Source: Methanosarcinales archaeon
GTDB taxonomy: Archaea; Halobacteriota; Methanosarcinia; Methanosarcinales; Methanogasteraceae
Assembly (NCBI GenBank): GCA_030604085.1
Contig: JAUVWP010000006.1
Coordinates: 1-34,338, forward strand
Reading direction: 5' to 3'
DNA: 34,338 nucleotides
The notes under the pieces are model-generated. The model was not told the origin of the DNA. It saw only the letters and a program-made list of their open reading frames with translations, and searched no databases. Within the stretch, counting starts at the first letter, position 1. The number at the start of each line of letters is the position of its first letter. Of the stretch, positions 8,708-17,004 are shown piece by piece. A program made the position numbers and the translations under genes.

Positions 8708-11302
8708 TCATTTTTGTGGTATTTTATCAAGCGGCATGCTTTCGATTTCCATTATTATACTTTCAGGATCCAACTTTTCCTGAGCTAATTCTTCTATAAT
8801 TTTAGATTGAATCTCTTCTTCATCATATGTTGTAAACTGGCTTCGAAGTCTTCTGTAAACTCCTGAAATCGATTCAAAAATTTCACGAACACGACTAATG
8901 TGCATAAAATAAAGATTTTTGGCAAAGGGCAAAGCTTGTTCATCAATTTTTTCCCTATGAGGGACTACAACTACATATTTTTTGTCAATTCTATCAAATG
9001 ATGATATTGAAGATTCTGCCCAATTATAATGATTATTTGCCTCTCTACAGGTACTAACTGAAATACCACCTTCTTTGTTTTCATCGCTTTTAGCCTCAAA
9101 TATAATTAGAATCGAATCACTAATTTGCCAAACACTATCAGGAGCAGCTTGGTTAGATGGATGATCGGTCACAAAGCCTAAGAGTTTCCCTAGTTTAGTC
9201 ACACCTTCTTCGAATTTTTTTGGAGTGTCGACACTAATTAAGTTTTCAATTCCCCCAATTTTTTCTTCAAAATTTGGACCAGTAAGACCGAATTTAATAA
9301 TATTTGTTTGAATATTCTCGGCGGATTGAATATTTGCTTTAGTTAAATTATCAATTGTTGGGATTTTTAATTCAGTTGGTAAAATCACATTAGAAAACCA
9401 ACTTCTTGTGTTAATGCAATTTACAGATCTATCGAAATTATCCTTCGCTAATTTTTCAAAGCCTTCATCGGGAAATGAATGCCATATTTGCCAAGCAATA
9501 CAACCCGCAAAATAGTACCATAAAGCACGATAGCCTTTAAAGTCGTCTCCAGATAATCTATCTATCACATTTTGTGCTGATGTTAAAGCATTATGGTAAT
9601 CTCCTTTCCACAAGTTGTATTGAAATTGAACTTCGTGCTTTACTACTTCCATCAAAGTTTCTGAACGTTTGTCATTTGAAACATTACAACCGTGCCGCAA
9701 GTCTTTGATTTCTTGGTCTGCCTCTTTCCATTCGTCTCCTTGTTGTAAAAACAATTCACATAATTCAGAGAGTTCATCAGTTTTGTCTACATTTGAATTT
9801 GCTAAACCAAATTTTATTTCTGCCTGTAATTCTGGATGCATAACTTCAACATTCTCTTTCCTTAAACAAACTTGATGAAGTGATTCTCCAACTAAAATAA
9901 CCAAAGAATAATCTCTAACCCCTCGTGTACATCGACCAGTGGCTTGAGTAAATCGGGTAATTATCCTATCTTTGAGTAGCGAGATGATTCTAAGTCGATT
10001 TAGAATAAATTTTTCTTGAAGGTTGGTGGCATCTGGATTACCAGCAATAATCATTTGACGGCATTCGTCATCTGGCAAATCAATCCCATCATACCTATTA
10101 GTGAGAATTAGCGCAGCTTTATTATTTTTAACGAATGGTTCTAAAGTATTTTCAATGTCTCCAGAATTCAAAATTGTAGTAGCATCACACACTTCTTTTA
10201 TACGTTCTTCCATTGTAAGTGCAATCTTGTTATTGGGACAAAGAACTATAGTTCGGTCAAAATCACAAATCCTACTAATTATCCAATGCCTATAATCTTT
10301 CGGAGCAAGAGATTGATCCGGGAATACAAAAAAACGTCTCCCAGAACCTTGTTTATCCCATCCAGCAGGCACGGGCAATCGATCAATCCTTTGAATACCT
10401 GTAATCCTCTCAAGTTCGCCACCCGCTCCTAAAGTCGCAGACATATAAATTCTCTGGTTCGAATTTGCGAACGGCAAATGAGTAAGAGTTGGTGGAATCC
10501 AAGGACGAATTAAAATTTTATTCCGCAAAATGAAAACGTTGCAAGCAGCTAAATTTTCTTTTATTAAACTCCATGAATATGAATATGAAGGATTCAGATC
10601 ATTTTCAATGAGTGATCTTAAGCTATCCAAACGCTCCCAAAGAGTTGGGGCTGGAATCATATCAACTGAATCGTCATGAATGTGTTCAGCACCTTCTTCT
10701 CGAATGGATTCCACGAGGAAAACTGATAATTTATCTTCAAATAAACTAATAATTTTTGCAAAAAGTGTCTTATGATCAAATGGATTTATTTCTACTGACC
10801 ACAAAGACGCGATATAATTTTCACCAGCGTGGGCATCATCTAATATTATAACATTAGAATCATTTAATTTTGGATTTGTATTAAATAAACCACTATATGT
10901 AGAAATCGCAATTGCTTTGCCAGATAAATATTCATTATACGCAGATATTGGATATTTGGACTGGCTTCCTACAAAAACATGGGATTTTAGACCATATTTG
11001 GAGGCATGCTTCTGTACTTGATAAGCTAATTGTTTAGTGGGGCATAAGTATAATATTCTTTCATTAAAAGCACGTCTTCTAAATTCACCAATTAAAAGTC
11101 CAACAAGTGTCTTTCCAGTACCAGTTGGCAATTCTATAGCTATATCATCAGATTTTAAATATTTGTTATTATATTCTCTTAAAATGTCTGCTTGATGAGA
11201 CCATAGACTCTTAATATCAGTGGAAATTACAGGCAGGTCACGAAAGAGCGACTCAGGGTCAGTCGGTATAGCGGATTTTGTTGAAACTTTTTTAAAGCCC
11301 AT
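8708..11302 (-). CDS. DEAD/DEAH-box helicase with C-terminal PD-(D/E)XK nuclease-like domain
   Basis: ELPTGTGKTLVGLL, VIILDDAHAG, MSATLGAGGELE, QATGRCTRGVRD; C-terminal EGVTKLGKLLGFVTDHPSNQAAPDSVWQISDSILIIFEAKSDE. MGFKK start at 11302 preferred over 11440 because the extra N-terminus overlaps the LCM remnant. Confidence 0.8.
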   Translation of the reverse strand: MGFKKVSTKSAIPTDPESLFRDLPVISTDIKSLWSHQADILREYNNKYLKSDDIAIELPTGTGKTLVGLLIGEFRRRAFNERILYLCPTKQLAYQVQKHASKYGLKSHVFVGSQSKYPISAYNEYLSGKAIAISTYSGLFNTNPKLNDSNVIILDDAHAGENYIASLWSVEINPFDHKTLFAKIISLFEDKLSVFLVESIREEGAEHIHDDSVDMIPAPTLWERLDSLRSLIENDLNPSYSYSWSLIKENLAACNVFILRNKILIRPWIPPTLTHLPFANSNQRIYMSATLGAGGELERITGIQRIDRLPVPAGWDKQGSGRRFFVFPDQSLAPKDYRHWIISRICDFDRTIVLCPNNKIALTMEERIKEVCDATTILNSGDIENTLEPFVKNNKAALILTNRYDGIDLPDDECRQMIIAGNPDATNLQEKFILNRLRIISLLKDRIITRFTQATGRCTRGVRDYSLVILVGESLHQVCLRKENVEVMHPELQAEIKFGLANSNVDKTDELSELCELFLQQGDEWKEADQEIKDLRHGCNVSNDKRSETLMEVVKHEVQFQYNLWKGDYHNALTSAQNVIDRLSGDDFKGYRALWYYFAGCIAWQIWHSFPDEGFEKLAKDNFDRSVNCINTRSWFSNVILPTELKIPTIDNLTKANIQSAENIQTNIIKFGLTGPNFEEKIGGIENLISVDTPKKFEEGVTKLGKLLGFVTDHPSNQAAPDSVWQISDSILIIFEAKSDENKEGGISVSTCREANNHYNWAESSISSFDRIDKKYVVVVPHREKIDEQALPFAKNLYFMHISRVREIFESISGVYRRLRSQFTTYDEEEIQSKIIEELAQEKLDPESIIMEIESMPLDKIPQK

Positions 11303-11345
11303 GTTATGCCACCCACAAAATTTTGACAAATTCTTTGAGGTATAA

Positions 11346-11904
11346 TCATTCAGATAGTATAAGAATATTTGCAAACGTGATTCCCGGAGTCCACGCTTCC
11401 ATCTCTCTGCTCTCTCTGATCCCGAAATGAAAAGTCGCATCCTTTCCGAGGTGCAGCTCCTTTCGCATCTTGAAATTGACCAGCCCTTTTAACGGCTTCT
11501 TCAGCCACAAATCATTAAAAACCTCCCATACAAGTTCTGAACCAGGAAATTCTGATTGAAGCTCGAGTACCAGTGATTTCACGTCCCCTCTGTGAAGGTA
11601 CATGAAAACATCCTCGGAAACATTGAGGAACGGACCATCACAGGTCTGCAAGAGCGGCGACATCCAGCCATAGTCCAGTAGTGAGGGGATACCGGTCAAT
11701 CTCCTCAAATAACCTCCTCTTGATCCCGATCACATCCGGCAGATCAAGGTCATAGAAACGCACTCGCCCATTGTCAATACGCGAAAAACGCTAATCCAGC
11801 CCGCACCCGATGTTGACCACGACCCCGTCCGGCGGGGACTTGAGAAACTCTGTTACATACTCGTCGTATCTCTTTGCACGAATCGCGATATGAACGAACT
11901 CCAT
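11346..11904 (-). pseudogene. LCM-family (class I SAM) O-methyltransferase remnant
   Basis: Minus-strand reading MEFVHIAIRAKRYDEYVTEFLKSPPDGVVVNIGCGLD*RFSRIDNGRVRFYDLDLPDVI..., TAG at 11791-11793, then a frameshift into IPSLLDYGWMSPLL...SEDVFMYL. Confidence 0.8.
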
Positions 11905-11961
11905 CCTGGCGAGGATATCGATAATCCGACCCCAGCATCTTAATTCCGCTTACGCAAGTGT

Positions 11962-12534
11962 TTACGCCTGCCCCCGCGACTCTCCGCACACGATTCCTGT
12001 TGCGATCAGGTGCGCGATACGGAGCGGCTCAGGGATGTGGCTGTGGGTCGTTGCGAGTTGCACGATCTTCCTTGCATCCACTATCTCGATTCCTGCGCAC
12101 TGAATATACAGCAGATTGCCATGCACATCGATCTCATATATCCTGCCGGCGTTTTGGATGGCGTGCCACCTGCTGTCAAAACCGGGAAGATTCTGCATCG
12201 CATCCCTGATCCGCCCCATATCCGGCTCGGCACGCATCACAACGATTACAGGCAGCCCGGTTCGCCTCTGCAACTCGGTTATGTCAACCACATTGAACCC
12301 GCCGTAGGTCACGCCATCGAGCATGATCACGCGGATCTGCGGGTAATGACGGATCGCAGTCACCATCTCCGCGATCACATCGGTTGCGTCCAGCCCGTCC
12401 CGTGTGACCTCTGCCCTGAGCACGCCATCCATCCATTCCCCGCCCCGGAAGACCACGCCGACGATCATGATGCGCTCGCTCACAAGCGCGGAATCATCGA
12501 TTGCGAGGATCCGGATCTCCGGTTTGATGTGCAC
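11962..12534 (-). CDS. DUF99 family protein
   Basis: KPEIRILAIDDSA..VGVVFRGGEWMDGVLRAEVTRDGLDATD; MLDGVTYGGFNVVDI. Confidence 0.85.
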   Translation of the reverse strand: MHIKPEIRILAIDDSALVSERIMIVGVVFRGGEWMDGVLRAEVTRDGLDATDVIAEMVTAIRHYPQIRVIMLDGVTYGGFNVVDITELQRRTGLPVIVVMRAEPDMGRIRDAMQNLPGFDSRWHAIQNAGRIYEIDVHGNLLYIQCAGIEIVDARKIVQLATTHSHIPEPLRIAHLIATGIVCGESRGQA

Positions 12535-13003
12535 GGTATTTCACCTTCTCAACCACCCTGATATCCATTATCGCGGTATCCGGGTAATTCCCGGTCTCGT
12601 CCTTCTCTGCGGACTTGACCATGTCCCAGATCGTTAAAAGGCAGGCGCTCACCCCGGAGAGCGCTTCCATCTCAACTCCGGTGCGCCCGACCGACTTCAC
12701 CTCCACGAGCGCATGGATCGCATCGTCAGTAACCTCGAAATTGACATCGATTCCTGTGATCGGGATCTGGTGGCACATCGGGATCGTGGACGGAGTCTCC
12801 TTGACCGCCATTATAGCGGCGACCCTTGCTGTTGCAAGCACGTTTCCTTTCTCGACGCTGCCTCTATTGATTGCTGCGATCGTCTCCCGTCTGAGCGCGA
12901 TTCTGCCGGTTGCAACAGCGCGTCTGGTGATCGCGTCCTTTCCGCTGATGTCTACCATCGCTGCACGGTCGTCTGTGATGTGAGTGAATATCGGATTGCT
13001 CAT
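12494..13003 (-). CDS. moaC: Cyclic pyranopterin monophosphate synthase MoaC
   Basis: MVDISGKDAITRRAVATGRI; AAIMAVKETPSTIPMCHQIPITG; VKSVGRTGVEMEALSGVSACLLTIWDM. Confidence 0.95.
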   Translation of the reverse strand: MSNPIFTHITDDRAAMVDISGKDAITRRAVATGRIALRRETIAAINRGSVEKGNVLATARVAAIMAVKETPSTIPMCHQIPITGIDVNFEVTDDAIHALVEVKSVGRTGVEMEALSGVSACLLTIWDMVKSAEKDETGNYPDTAIMDIRVVEKVKYRAHQTGDPDPRNR

Positions 13004-13090
13004 GGTCGGAACTATCTGAAAGCTCAGTGGTATTCAAACTTTTTATCGATCCAGCACTTCCGAATCAAACCGCTCTTCCTCGCCTCGAAT

Positions 13091-13147
13091 GTTAGGTTTT
13101 TCGGAAAAAAACTAATTTTGTTAGGGAAGGCTATTTGATTACCTAAC
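13091..13147 (+). promoter_or_regulatory. Iron-regulon bipartite element, copy A (upstream of DUF454)
   Basis: gttaggtttttcggaaaaaaactaattttgttagggaaggctatttgattacctaac. Confidence 0.7.
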
Positions 13148-13163
13148 AGACAGATATGATCAC

Positions 13164-13562
13164 ATGCACAAACGACCAAAACGGGCAGCGGGGGCGCTTC
13201 TGAAAATCGCGGGCACAGCGTTCCTCATAATCGGGGGTGTGGGAATCGTTCTCCCGCTCCTGCCGACCACTCCGTTTCTCATGCTTGCCGCGGTGTGCTA
13301 TGCCAGAAGTTCGGAGCGGGGGTACCGCTGGCTCCTGACCAACCGCTGGTTTGGAGAATACATCAGAAACTGGCACGAAGGGAGAGGGATTCCGATGAAG
13401 ACAAAGATCCTGTCGATTGCGTTTTTAATCCTGACGATGGGGTATTCAGCTGCCTTTGTGGTTCCGTCTTTCATCGGCAAGGTTGTGCTGATCCTAATTG
13501 CGATATGCGTCAGCATGCACATCCTCTCCTTTCCGACACTGAAACCGGATGCGGGAGCATAG
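13164..13562 (+). CDS. DUF454 (YbaN-like) inner-membrane protein
   Basis: GTAFLIIGGVGIVLPLLPTTPFLMLAAVCYARSSERGYRWLLTNRWFGEYIRNWHEGRGIPMKTK. Confidence 0.9.
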   Translation: MHKRPKRAAGALLKIAGTAFLIIGGVGIVLPLLPTTPFLMLAAVCYARSSERGYRWLLTNRWFGEYIRNWHEGRGIPMKTKILSIAFLILTMGYSAAFVVPSFIGKVVLILIAICVSMHILSFPTLKPDAGA

Positions 13563-13625
13563 CCGAAGCTGCTTCTGGTTCAAAATTAATTAAATATTAA
13601 AAAATAAAAAGAGAGTCGAGGCGGG

Positions 13626-14069
13626 TCAGAGCGCTTCGGCAACTCTTGAGCCCCATGCTTCGGCATCCCCGAATGCAGGTTCAACATCTCCATCGACCTT
13701 AAAACTCTCGGCAACGATCTCGGCACCGCTATTCTTTAGCGCATCCTCGAGAATGTCCACTGCCTCGCAGAACGTGTCAGGATAATCATCGCTATCGCCA
13801 GGACCAAAAACCGCTGCCTTCTTGCCTTCCAGGGATGCGCCGTCCATCTCATCGTGGAACTCGATGAAATCATCCTGCAATTCGCCAGCGCCCCATGTAG
13901 AGCAACCAAATACGACCGCATCATATCCGGCGAGTTCACCGACACTTGCATCTGTCACATTCTTCACCGTGACATCCGCACTAGCCTGCTTGAGACCTGC
14001 TGCCACATGCTCGGAGAGCGCTTCTGTGTTTCCTGTGGTCGAACCATATACCAGAACTACCTTTGCCAT
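13626..14069 (-). CDS. Flavodoxin
   Basis: VLVYGSTTGNTEALSEHVA; FGCSTWGAGELQDDF; AVFGPGDSDDYPDTFCEAVD. Confidence 0.93.
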   Translation of the reverse strand: MAKVVLVYGSTTGNTEALSEHVAAGLKQASADVTVKNVTDASVGELAGYDAVVFGCSTWGAGELQDDFIEFHDEMDGASLEGKKAAVFGPGDSDDYPDTFCEAVDILEDALKNSGAEIVAESFKVDGDVEPAFGDAEAWGSRVAEAL

Positions 14070-14129
14070 TGTTTATTCCTCCATGTACTTTCGGATATTT
14101 TGGATAAAGATTGAAGATGTGTATGGTAA

Positions 14130-14184
14130 TTAGGTAGATAAATACTAAACCCTAACAAAATTAGAAAAAATGCAAAATCCTAAC
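14130..14184 (-). promoter_or_regulatory. Iron-regulon bipartite element, copy D1 (upstream of flavodoxin)
   Basis: Minus strand gttaggattttgcattttttctaattttgttagggtttagtatttatctacctaa; N16 spacing as in the other copies. Confidence 0.65.
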
Positions 14185-14188
14185 TTTA

Positions 14189-14272
14189 TTCGGTTTTTTT
14201 ATCCACAACCAAATCTTTTTAGGGTATGTTATTTATGTACCTAAATGATAAACATGAATTAGGATAACCTAA
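14189..14272 (+). promoter_or_regulatory. Iron-regulon bipartite element, copy D2 plus extra TTAGGataaCCTAA (upstream of DUF3793)
   Basis: ttcggtttttttatccacaaccaaatctttttagggtatgttatttatgtacctaa, then ttaggataacctaa at 14259-14272. Confidence 0.6.
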
Positions 14273-14280
14273 CACAGGTG

Positions 14281-14859
14281 ATGATTGTGAGATACTTGAT
14301 TCAAAGAATCGTGAGATGTGCCGCAGCAACCATTGCAGGCAGGAAACCAGCAACGCTGATGAACATCTCCAACGACAACGGCGGGCTCCTGGACGCATGG
14401 GATCGTTACAGGGAAGATATTTTTATCGGATCTGAAATCGATTATTATGAGCTGAAAAGGACAGCTAAAAATGTAATTGTTCTATTTTTCGATCAAAATC
14501 GGTTGAACGAACTGCTGAGAAACGAATCAGTGAAGAAATTCCTGTTCGAATGCGGATATGAGTCCGATTCCATCGACCATGCATTGAGCATGCTCAAACA
14601 GAGATATGCCATAGGCAGGTGCCCTCCGGAGATCGGGATATTCTTAGGCATTCCGCTGAAGGATGTTAAAGGGTTTATGGGGCTCAATTCCCTCCGGAAT
14701 ACAAAGTGCGGTATGTGGCGGGTATATGGAGACCCTTCAGCATCCGAAAAAAGAATGAACGAATACCGCCGTGCAAGGAACCTGATAACCAGACGGCTCT
14801 TTTCAGGAGAGGATCCTGTTAACCTCATCAGGGCAGGAGGATTCGGTTTTTTTGAATAA
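14281..14859 (+). CDS. DUF3793 family protein
   Basis: CPPEIGIFLGIPLKDVKGFMGLNS...CGMWRVYGD pattern; sits beside flavodoxin. Confidence 0.75.
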   Translation: MIVRYLIQRIVRCAAATIAGRKPATLMNISNDNGGLLDAWDRYREDIFIGSEIDYYELKRTAKNVIVLFFDQNRLNELLRNESVKKFLFECGYESDSIDHALSMLKQRYAIGRCPPEIGIFLGIPLKDVKGFMGLNSLRNTKCGMWRVYGDPSASEKRMNEYRRARNLITRRLFSGEDPVNLIRAGGFGFFE

Positions 14860-14897
14860 ACCTAATTTTATTAGGGAAGGTTACTTGCATACCTAAC
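14842..14897 (+). promoter_or_regulatory. Iron-regulon bipartite element, copy B (upstream of triple-FeoA gene)
   Basis: ttcggtttttttgaataaacctaattttattagggaaggttacttgcatacctaac; begins within the end of the DUF3793 gene. Confidence 0.7.
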
Positions 14898-14953
14898 TAT
14901 CCATCATGGATCAGACCCGCAAGGTCAATAAATCCAAAAAGGAGGTATATAAA

Positions 14954-15661
14954 ATGAAATCATTGAAAGACGTGGAGCCTGAAACCACTGTGGTCGTTAA
15001 GGAGATCACAGGTGGTTTTGATGTCAAAGAGCACCTCGAGGAACTCGGCGTGAAGGAAGGAGTCGAACTCGATGTGGTGGCAACCGAACCCGTGCACGTG
15101 CACTGGGGACCGATCTCCCTAACAGTGGGTGATCAGGAATTGATCACAGCTCGCGGATGGGCTGATAAGGTCTATGTGGAGAAGGGAGGAGAGGTACTCC
15201 CGCTGCTGAGACTGGAGGAAGGAGACAGAGGAACCGTCAGGTCAATCGAAGGTGGAAAGGATTTCGAAGGTTTTCTTTCCGAATACGGCGTCGTGAAAGG
15301 AAGCGAACTCGCATTCCTGCGCCATGTCCCAGACCGCACCATGGTGTTTGCGGTCGAGGGTGCGGAGATTAAAATGGGTGAAGGTCAGGCATCGAAGGTG
15401 TTTGTGATCAAGGATGGGAAATCCGTCCAGATCAACTACCTGAAAGAGGGCGAAAAGGCTGCGGTGGAACGGATCGTTGGTGGAACTCATATCAAAGAGA
15501 AGTTTGAGCAACTCGGACTCAATGAGGGCGCTGAGATCATTCTGCTCAGAAGAGAAACGCCAGCGCCGACTCCCAGAAGAGGCACATACATACTTGCAAA
15601 GATGGGGGAGCAGTTGATCACCATCGGTCACGGTCTGGCTGAAAAGGTGCTGGTCGAGTAG
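14954..15661 (+). CDS. Protein with three tandem FeoA-like domains
   Basis: RBS aaaggaggt before ATG 14954. Three repeats, each with a [VA]-x-x-I-x-G-G-x(2-3)-[IVF] start and a GW/GQ/GHxx[AD]KV end. Confidence 0.75.
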   Translation: MKSLKDVEPETTVVVKEITGGFDVKEHLEELGVKEGVELDVVATEPVHVHWGPISLTVGDQELITARGWADKVYVEKGGEVLPLLRLEEGDRGTVRSIEGGKDFEGFLSEYGVVKGSELAFLRHVPDRTMVFAVEGAEIKMGEGQASKVFVIKDGKSVQINYLKEGEKAAVERIVGGTHIKEKFEQLGLNEGAEIILLRRETPAPTPRRGTYILAKMGEQLITIGHGLAEKVLVE

Positions 15662-15669
15662 ATGAACAC

Positions 15670-15692
15670 GAGCCCGATGATGAATCGGGCTC
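15670..15692 (+). terminator. Hairpin after triple-FeoA gene
   Basis: gagcccgat-gatga-atcgggctc, perfect 9-bp stem 8 bp after the stop codon. Confidence 0.55.
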
Positions 15693-15731
15693 AAATACTT
15701 AAGGGGAATGTATCGTGTCAGAGAGAAAGAT

Positions 15732-15881
15732 ATGGAAGAGAGCATGATCTCAAAAACCAGCACCAAACTCGGAATATACGGCGGGCAGTTCATCCCTGAG
15801 ATTCTGATGCCAGCCATAGAAGAACTGACAGCGGGATACGCGAAGTACAGAGACGATCCCGTATTCCCATCCGAATGTTAG
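15732..15881 (+). pseudogene. Truncated trpB 5' end, copy c1
   Basis: [49 protein letters not shown]; aligns with the N-terminus of TrpB at 19500..20690. Confidence 0.85.
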
Positions 15882-15933
15882 ATTTTTCGGAAAAAACCTA
15901 ATTTTGTTAGGGTAGGGTATTTGCACACCTAAC
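15877..15933 (+). promoter_or_regulatory. Iron-regulon bipartite element, copy C (upstream of feo operon)
   Basis: gttagatttttcggaaaaaacctaattttgttagggtagggtatttgcacacctaac; overlaps the stop codon of trpB fragment c1. Confidence 0.7.
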
Positions 15934-15978
15934 ACCGTCGGATTACGTTTGTAAGACAACCCAAAAGGTGGTAGCGAG

Positions 15979-16212
15979 ATGTATTCAAGCGATACGAACT
16001 TGTCACAAATAAAACCAGGCATTCCCGCAAGAATCGTGGAGATCGGAGGCGGTCATGGCATCAGACAGAAATTAAACCTGAGGGGCATCTCCGAGGGCAG
16101 CGTCGTGCGTGTGATCTCCAATAACAGTGGTCCGGTTACGATCGAGGTCGATAGAAATATGGTTTCGATCGGTCGCGGGATGGCGCGGAAGATCAGGGTT
16201 GTCACGGTGTGA
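15979..16212 (+). CDS. feoA: FeoA
   Basis: PARIVEIGGGHGIRQKLNLRGISEGSVVRVISNNSGPVTIEVDRNMVSIGRGMARKIRV. Confidence 0.9.
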   Translation: MYSSDTNLSQIKPGIPARIVEIGGGHGIRQKLNLRGISEGSVVRVISNNSGPVTIEVDRNMVSIGRGMARKIRVVTV

Positions 16213-16216
16213 TATA

Positions 16217-16444
16217 ATGAAAAAGAAATTATCTGAGATGGATTATGCTGAACAGGGCACCGTAACAGGGATCGAAGACGATCTGCGGAAACGGGTTGCT
16301 GGCATGGGCATCAGGGTCGGTAAGAAGCTCAGGATGGTTACGAAACAGCCGATCAAAGGTCCTGTTGATGTGGTTGTTGAAGGGGCAGAGACATCATTGG
16401 GACTGGACATGGCAGGAAAGATCACTATAGAGGTGACGAAATGA
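16217..16444 (+). CDS. Second FeoA-like protein
   Basis: MKKKLSEMDYAEQGTVTGIEDDLRKRVAGMGIRVGKKLRMVTKQPIKGPVDVVVEGAETSLGLDMAGKITIEV. Confidence 0.85.
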   Translation: MKKKLSEMDYAEQGTVTGIEDDLRKRVAGMGIRVGKKLRMVTKQPIKGPVDVVVEGAETSLGLDMAGKITIEVTK

Positions 16445-17004
16445 AGATTCTTCTGATGGGACACCCCAACGTTGGAAAAAGCGTCTTTTTCAACCGACTA
16501 ACAGGAGCGAACGTCACCGAGTCGAATTATCCCGGAACAATGGTCGATTACACGAAAGGATGGATGAAGATCGAGGGCGAGGACGTCGAGATCGTGGATG
16601 TGCCGGGGACGTTCTCTCTTGACCCGAAGGACAGGGCAGAGGAGGTCGCTGTTGCGATGCTGCACGAGAACAGGGATGCGAAGGTGATCTCGGTAATCGA
16701 CGCATCCAAGATCGAACGCGGGATTTATCTGGCACTGGAGATCATCGAGGAGGGTTATCCACTGGTGATCGCTCTTAATATGCGGGATGTTGCCGAAGAC
16801 AAGAACATCGTGATCGATGCTGACAGGTTAGAGCGGATTCTCGGAATTCCTGTGGTTTCGACAGTCGCAATCGCAGGCGAAGGGATCAAAGAACTTGTAT
16901 CGAGGCTTAAAGAGGCGAAACCTATCAATGTGGAGGATATTATCGCAAATGCTGCGAACGCTTCAAATACGGAAAGCGTGGCAGACGCGGGAGGTGCGGC
17001 ATGA
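16441..17004 (+). CDS. feoB: FeoB N-terminal GTPase domain (split FeoB)
   Basis: G1 GHPNVGKSVFFNRLTG, G3 DVPGTF, G4 NMRD; ends after the G domain; ATGA overlap with the preceding FeoA-like gene. Confidence 0.92.
   Translation: MKILLMGHPNVGKSVFFNRLTGANVTESNYPGTMVDYTKGWMKIEGEDVEIVDVPGTFSLDPKDRAEEVAVAMLHENRDAKVISVIDASKIERGIYLALEIIEEGYPLVIALNMRDVAEDKNIVIDADRLERILGIPVVSTVAIAGEGIKELVSRLKEAKPINVEDIIANAANASNTESVADAGGAA

Noticed and set aside
8708-11904. Restriction-modification pair of helicase-nuclease and methyltransferase
   Set aside because: The methyltransferase remnant is LCM-type (small-molecule/protein methylation), is broken by a stop and frameshift, and shows no DNA methyltransferase motif.
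15242-15817. Minus-strand ORFs 15242..15817 and 15750..16022 and plus-strand ORFs 22726, 22839, 24626 sharing [13 protein letters not shown] or AVYSEFGAGF
   Set aside because: Their mutual similarity is real but is the reverse-complement image of the trpB 5' repeats, not a separate protein family.
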